A DNA stretch of 6,738 nt from Rhodocyclales bacterium (GTDB taxonomy: Bacteria > Pseudomonadota > Gammaproteobacteria > Burkholderiales > Rhodocyclaceae), in the NCBI GenBank assembly GCA_021413665.1, contig JAIOPW010000336.1:1-6738 (forward strand), read 5' to 3'. Each line of letters starts with the position of its first letter. Position 1 is the first letter of the stretch. Of this stretch, positions 5,738 through 6,738 are shown piece after piece. Made by a program: the position numbers and the translations under genes. The notes under the pieces were generated by a model. That model saw nothing but the letters and a program-made list of their open reading frames with translations, searched no databases and was not told the origin of the DNA.

Positions 5738-6738
5738 ATGCATTTTCATGGCCTCAGCGCCGAACAGGCCCTCGCCAGCCTGAAGACCTCGGCGGCCGGC
5801 CTCGACGCAATCGAGGCGACACGCCGATTGACCGAATTCGGGCCGAATCATGTCGAGGAAGTCGCCCGCGAGAATCTGCTGCTCGTCTTCGCCCGCGAGT
5901 TCACCCATTTCTTCGCCATCATCCTGTGGATCGGGGCCGCACTCGCCTTTTTCGCCGAACAGTTCGATCCCGGGCAGGGCATGGCTCGCCTCGGCATTGC
6001 CATCATCGGCGTCATCATCGTCAATGGCATCTTCTCCTTCTGGCAGGAATACAAGGCCGAGCAGGCGGTCGCCGCCTTGCGCCAGTTGCTGCCGCAGAAA
6101 GCGCAGGCACTGCGTGACGGCGTGATCGCCGAGCTGCTCGCCGCCGACCTCGTGCCGGGCGACATCGTGCTGCTCGAAGAGGGCAATTTCGTTCCGGCCG
6201 ATTGCCGCCTGGTCGAAGCCTTCGGCCTGCGCGTGAACACCGCGACGGTCACCGGCGAATCCCTGCCCAAGGCACGCAACACCGAAGCGAGCAGCGAGGA
6301 TTCGCCGCTGTATGCGAAGAACGTGGTGCTGGCCGGCACCTCGGTGGTGTCCGGCCAGGCGCGCGCCGTGGTGTACGCCACCGGCATGCATACCGAGTTC
6401 GGCCGCATCGCCCACCTGACGCAGACCGCTGGCGAGGCTTCTTCGCCGCTGCAACGCGAAATCGCCAGGCTGTCGCGCATCGTCGCGATGCTCGCCACGG
6501 GAATGGGCGTGGCGCTGTTCTTCGTCGGCCAGGCGATGGGCTTGCCGGCATGGGAAAACGCCTTGTTCGCAATCGGCATCATCGTCGCCAACGTGCCGGA
6601 AGGCCTGCTGCCGACGGTGACGCTGTCGCTGGCCATGGCGACGCAGCGCATGGCGAAACGCAACGCGCTGGTGCGCCACCTGCCCGCGGTCGAGGCGCTG
6701 GGATCGACGACGACGATCTGCAGCGACAAGACCGGCAC
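5738..6738 (+). CDS. P2-type cation-transporting ATPase (C-terminus outside window)
   Basis: From the ATG at 5738 the frame is open to the window edge: 333 codons and two bases. AAGGAA at 5723-5728, overlapping the cbpM stop, is the ribosome site. The N-terminal cation-ATPase region (LSAEQALASL, LTEFGPNHV) is followed by M1 (about 58-74, FFAIILWIGAALAFF), M2 (about 84-103, then QEYKAEQAV), the actuator domain with TGES at 172-175, M3 (about 246-267), M4 with VANVPEGLL (283-291, Glu288 as expected ion ligand), and finally TTTICSDKTGT, whose Asp330 is the phosphorylated residue. The pump couples ATP hydrolysis to ion movement across the inner membrane. VANVPEGLL and LWIGAALAFF resemble Na+/K+-type (IIC) pumps more than calcium pumps (AAIPEGLP), but the ion cannot be settled without M5-M6, which are off the window. 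Heavy-metal CPC motifs and N-terminal metal-binding domains are absent. Confidence 0.93.
   Translation, partial: MHFHGLSAEQALASLKTSAAGLDAIEATRRLTEFGPNHVEEVARENLLLVFAREFTHFFAIILWIGAALAFFAEQFDPGQGMARLGIAIIGVIIVNGIFSFWQEYKAEQAVAALRQLLPQKAQALRDGVIAELLAADLVPGDIVLLEEGNFVPADCRLVEAFGLRVNTATVTGESLPKARNTEASSEDSPLYAKNVVLAGTSVVSGQARAVVYATGMHTEFGRIAHLTQTAGEASSPLQREIARLSRIVAMLATGMGVALFFVGQAMGLPAWENALFAIGIIVANVPEGLLPTVTLSLAMATQRMAKRNALVRHLPAVEALGSTTTICSDKTG

Noticed and set aside
4562..6679. Very long minus-strand open frame (705 codons) opposite cbpA, cbpM and the ATPase
   Set aside because: It spans three real plus-strand genes and both junctions, has a His/Arg/Ala/Gly-rich composition without domain features, and is best explained as a codon-bias shadow.

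Overview
This is a GC-rich bacterial chromosomal window. It carries tightly packed protein genes with strong G/C third-position bias, which opens long antisense reading frames opposite several real genes. The gene content (an AsmA-like protein next to a Mak-type ROK kinase, a YdhL-type DUF1289 protein, a CbpA/CbpM pair and a P2-type ATPase) fits a proteobacterium. A betaproteobacterium of the Rhodocyclales/Nitrosomonadales kind is my best guess, but it is an inference from general resemblance. I see no tRNA, rRNA, CRISPR array, insertion sequence or phage gene.

Layout. Bases 1-2566 hold a minus-strand pair: an AsmA-family protein (530-2566), then after 16 bases a ROK-family sugar kinase closest to fructokinase Mak. 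The kinase runs off the left edge without its C-terminus. A 64-base divergent gap leads to a small plus-strand DUF1289 cysteine protein (2631-2912). Next is a 418-residue plus-strand protein that I cannot assign to a family (2991-4247). Its stop codon overlaps, tail to tail, the stop of a 74-residue two-helix membrane protein on the minus strand (4244-4468). A 156-base divergent gap carries a good sigma70-like promoter for the membrane protein. The plus-strand run that follows is cbpA (J-domain co-chaperone), the remains of cbpM (its modulator), and a P-type cation ATPase cut by the right edge exactly at its phosphorylation motif DKTGT.

The most notable signal is damage at the cbpA/cbpM junction near 5476-5484. 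CbpA is normal through its second C-terminal domain strand (GDLYVVLAIALP) and then shifts into low-complexity out-of-frame sequence. In another frame, recognisable CbpM sequence begins at once, but without its first 15-25 residues. The simplest reading is a deletion, roughly 150-200 bases by comparison with the family, that removed the CbpA dimerisation tail, the cbpA stop and the cbpM start. A mis-assembly is the main alternative.

Functionally, asmA-mak probably form one transcript (envelope maintenance plus sugar phosphorylation, with no obvious functional link). The cbpA-cbpM-ATPase genes probably form a second one (chaperone plus ion pump, stress-like). I found no clear evidence of a wholly new multi-gene system. 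The best candidates for novelty are the unassigned 418-residue protein and the chaperone/ATPase linkage with its broken junction.
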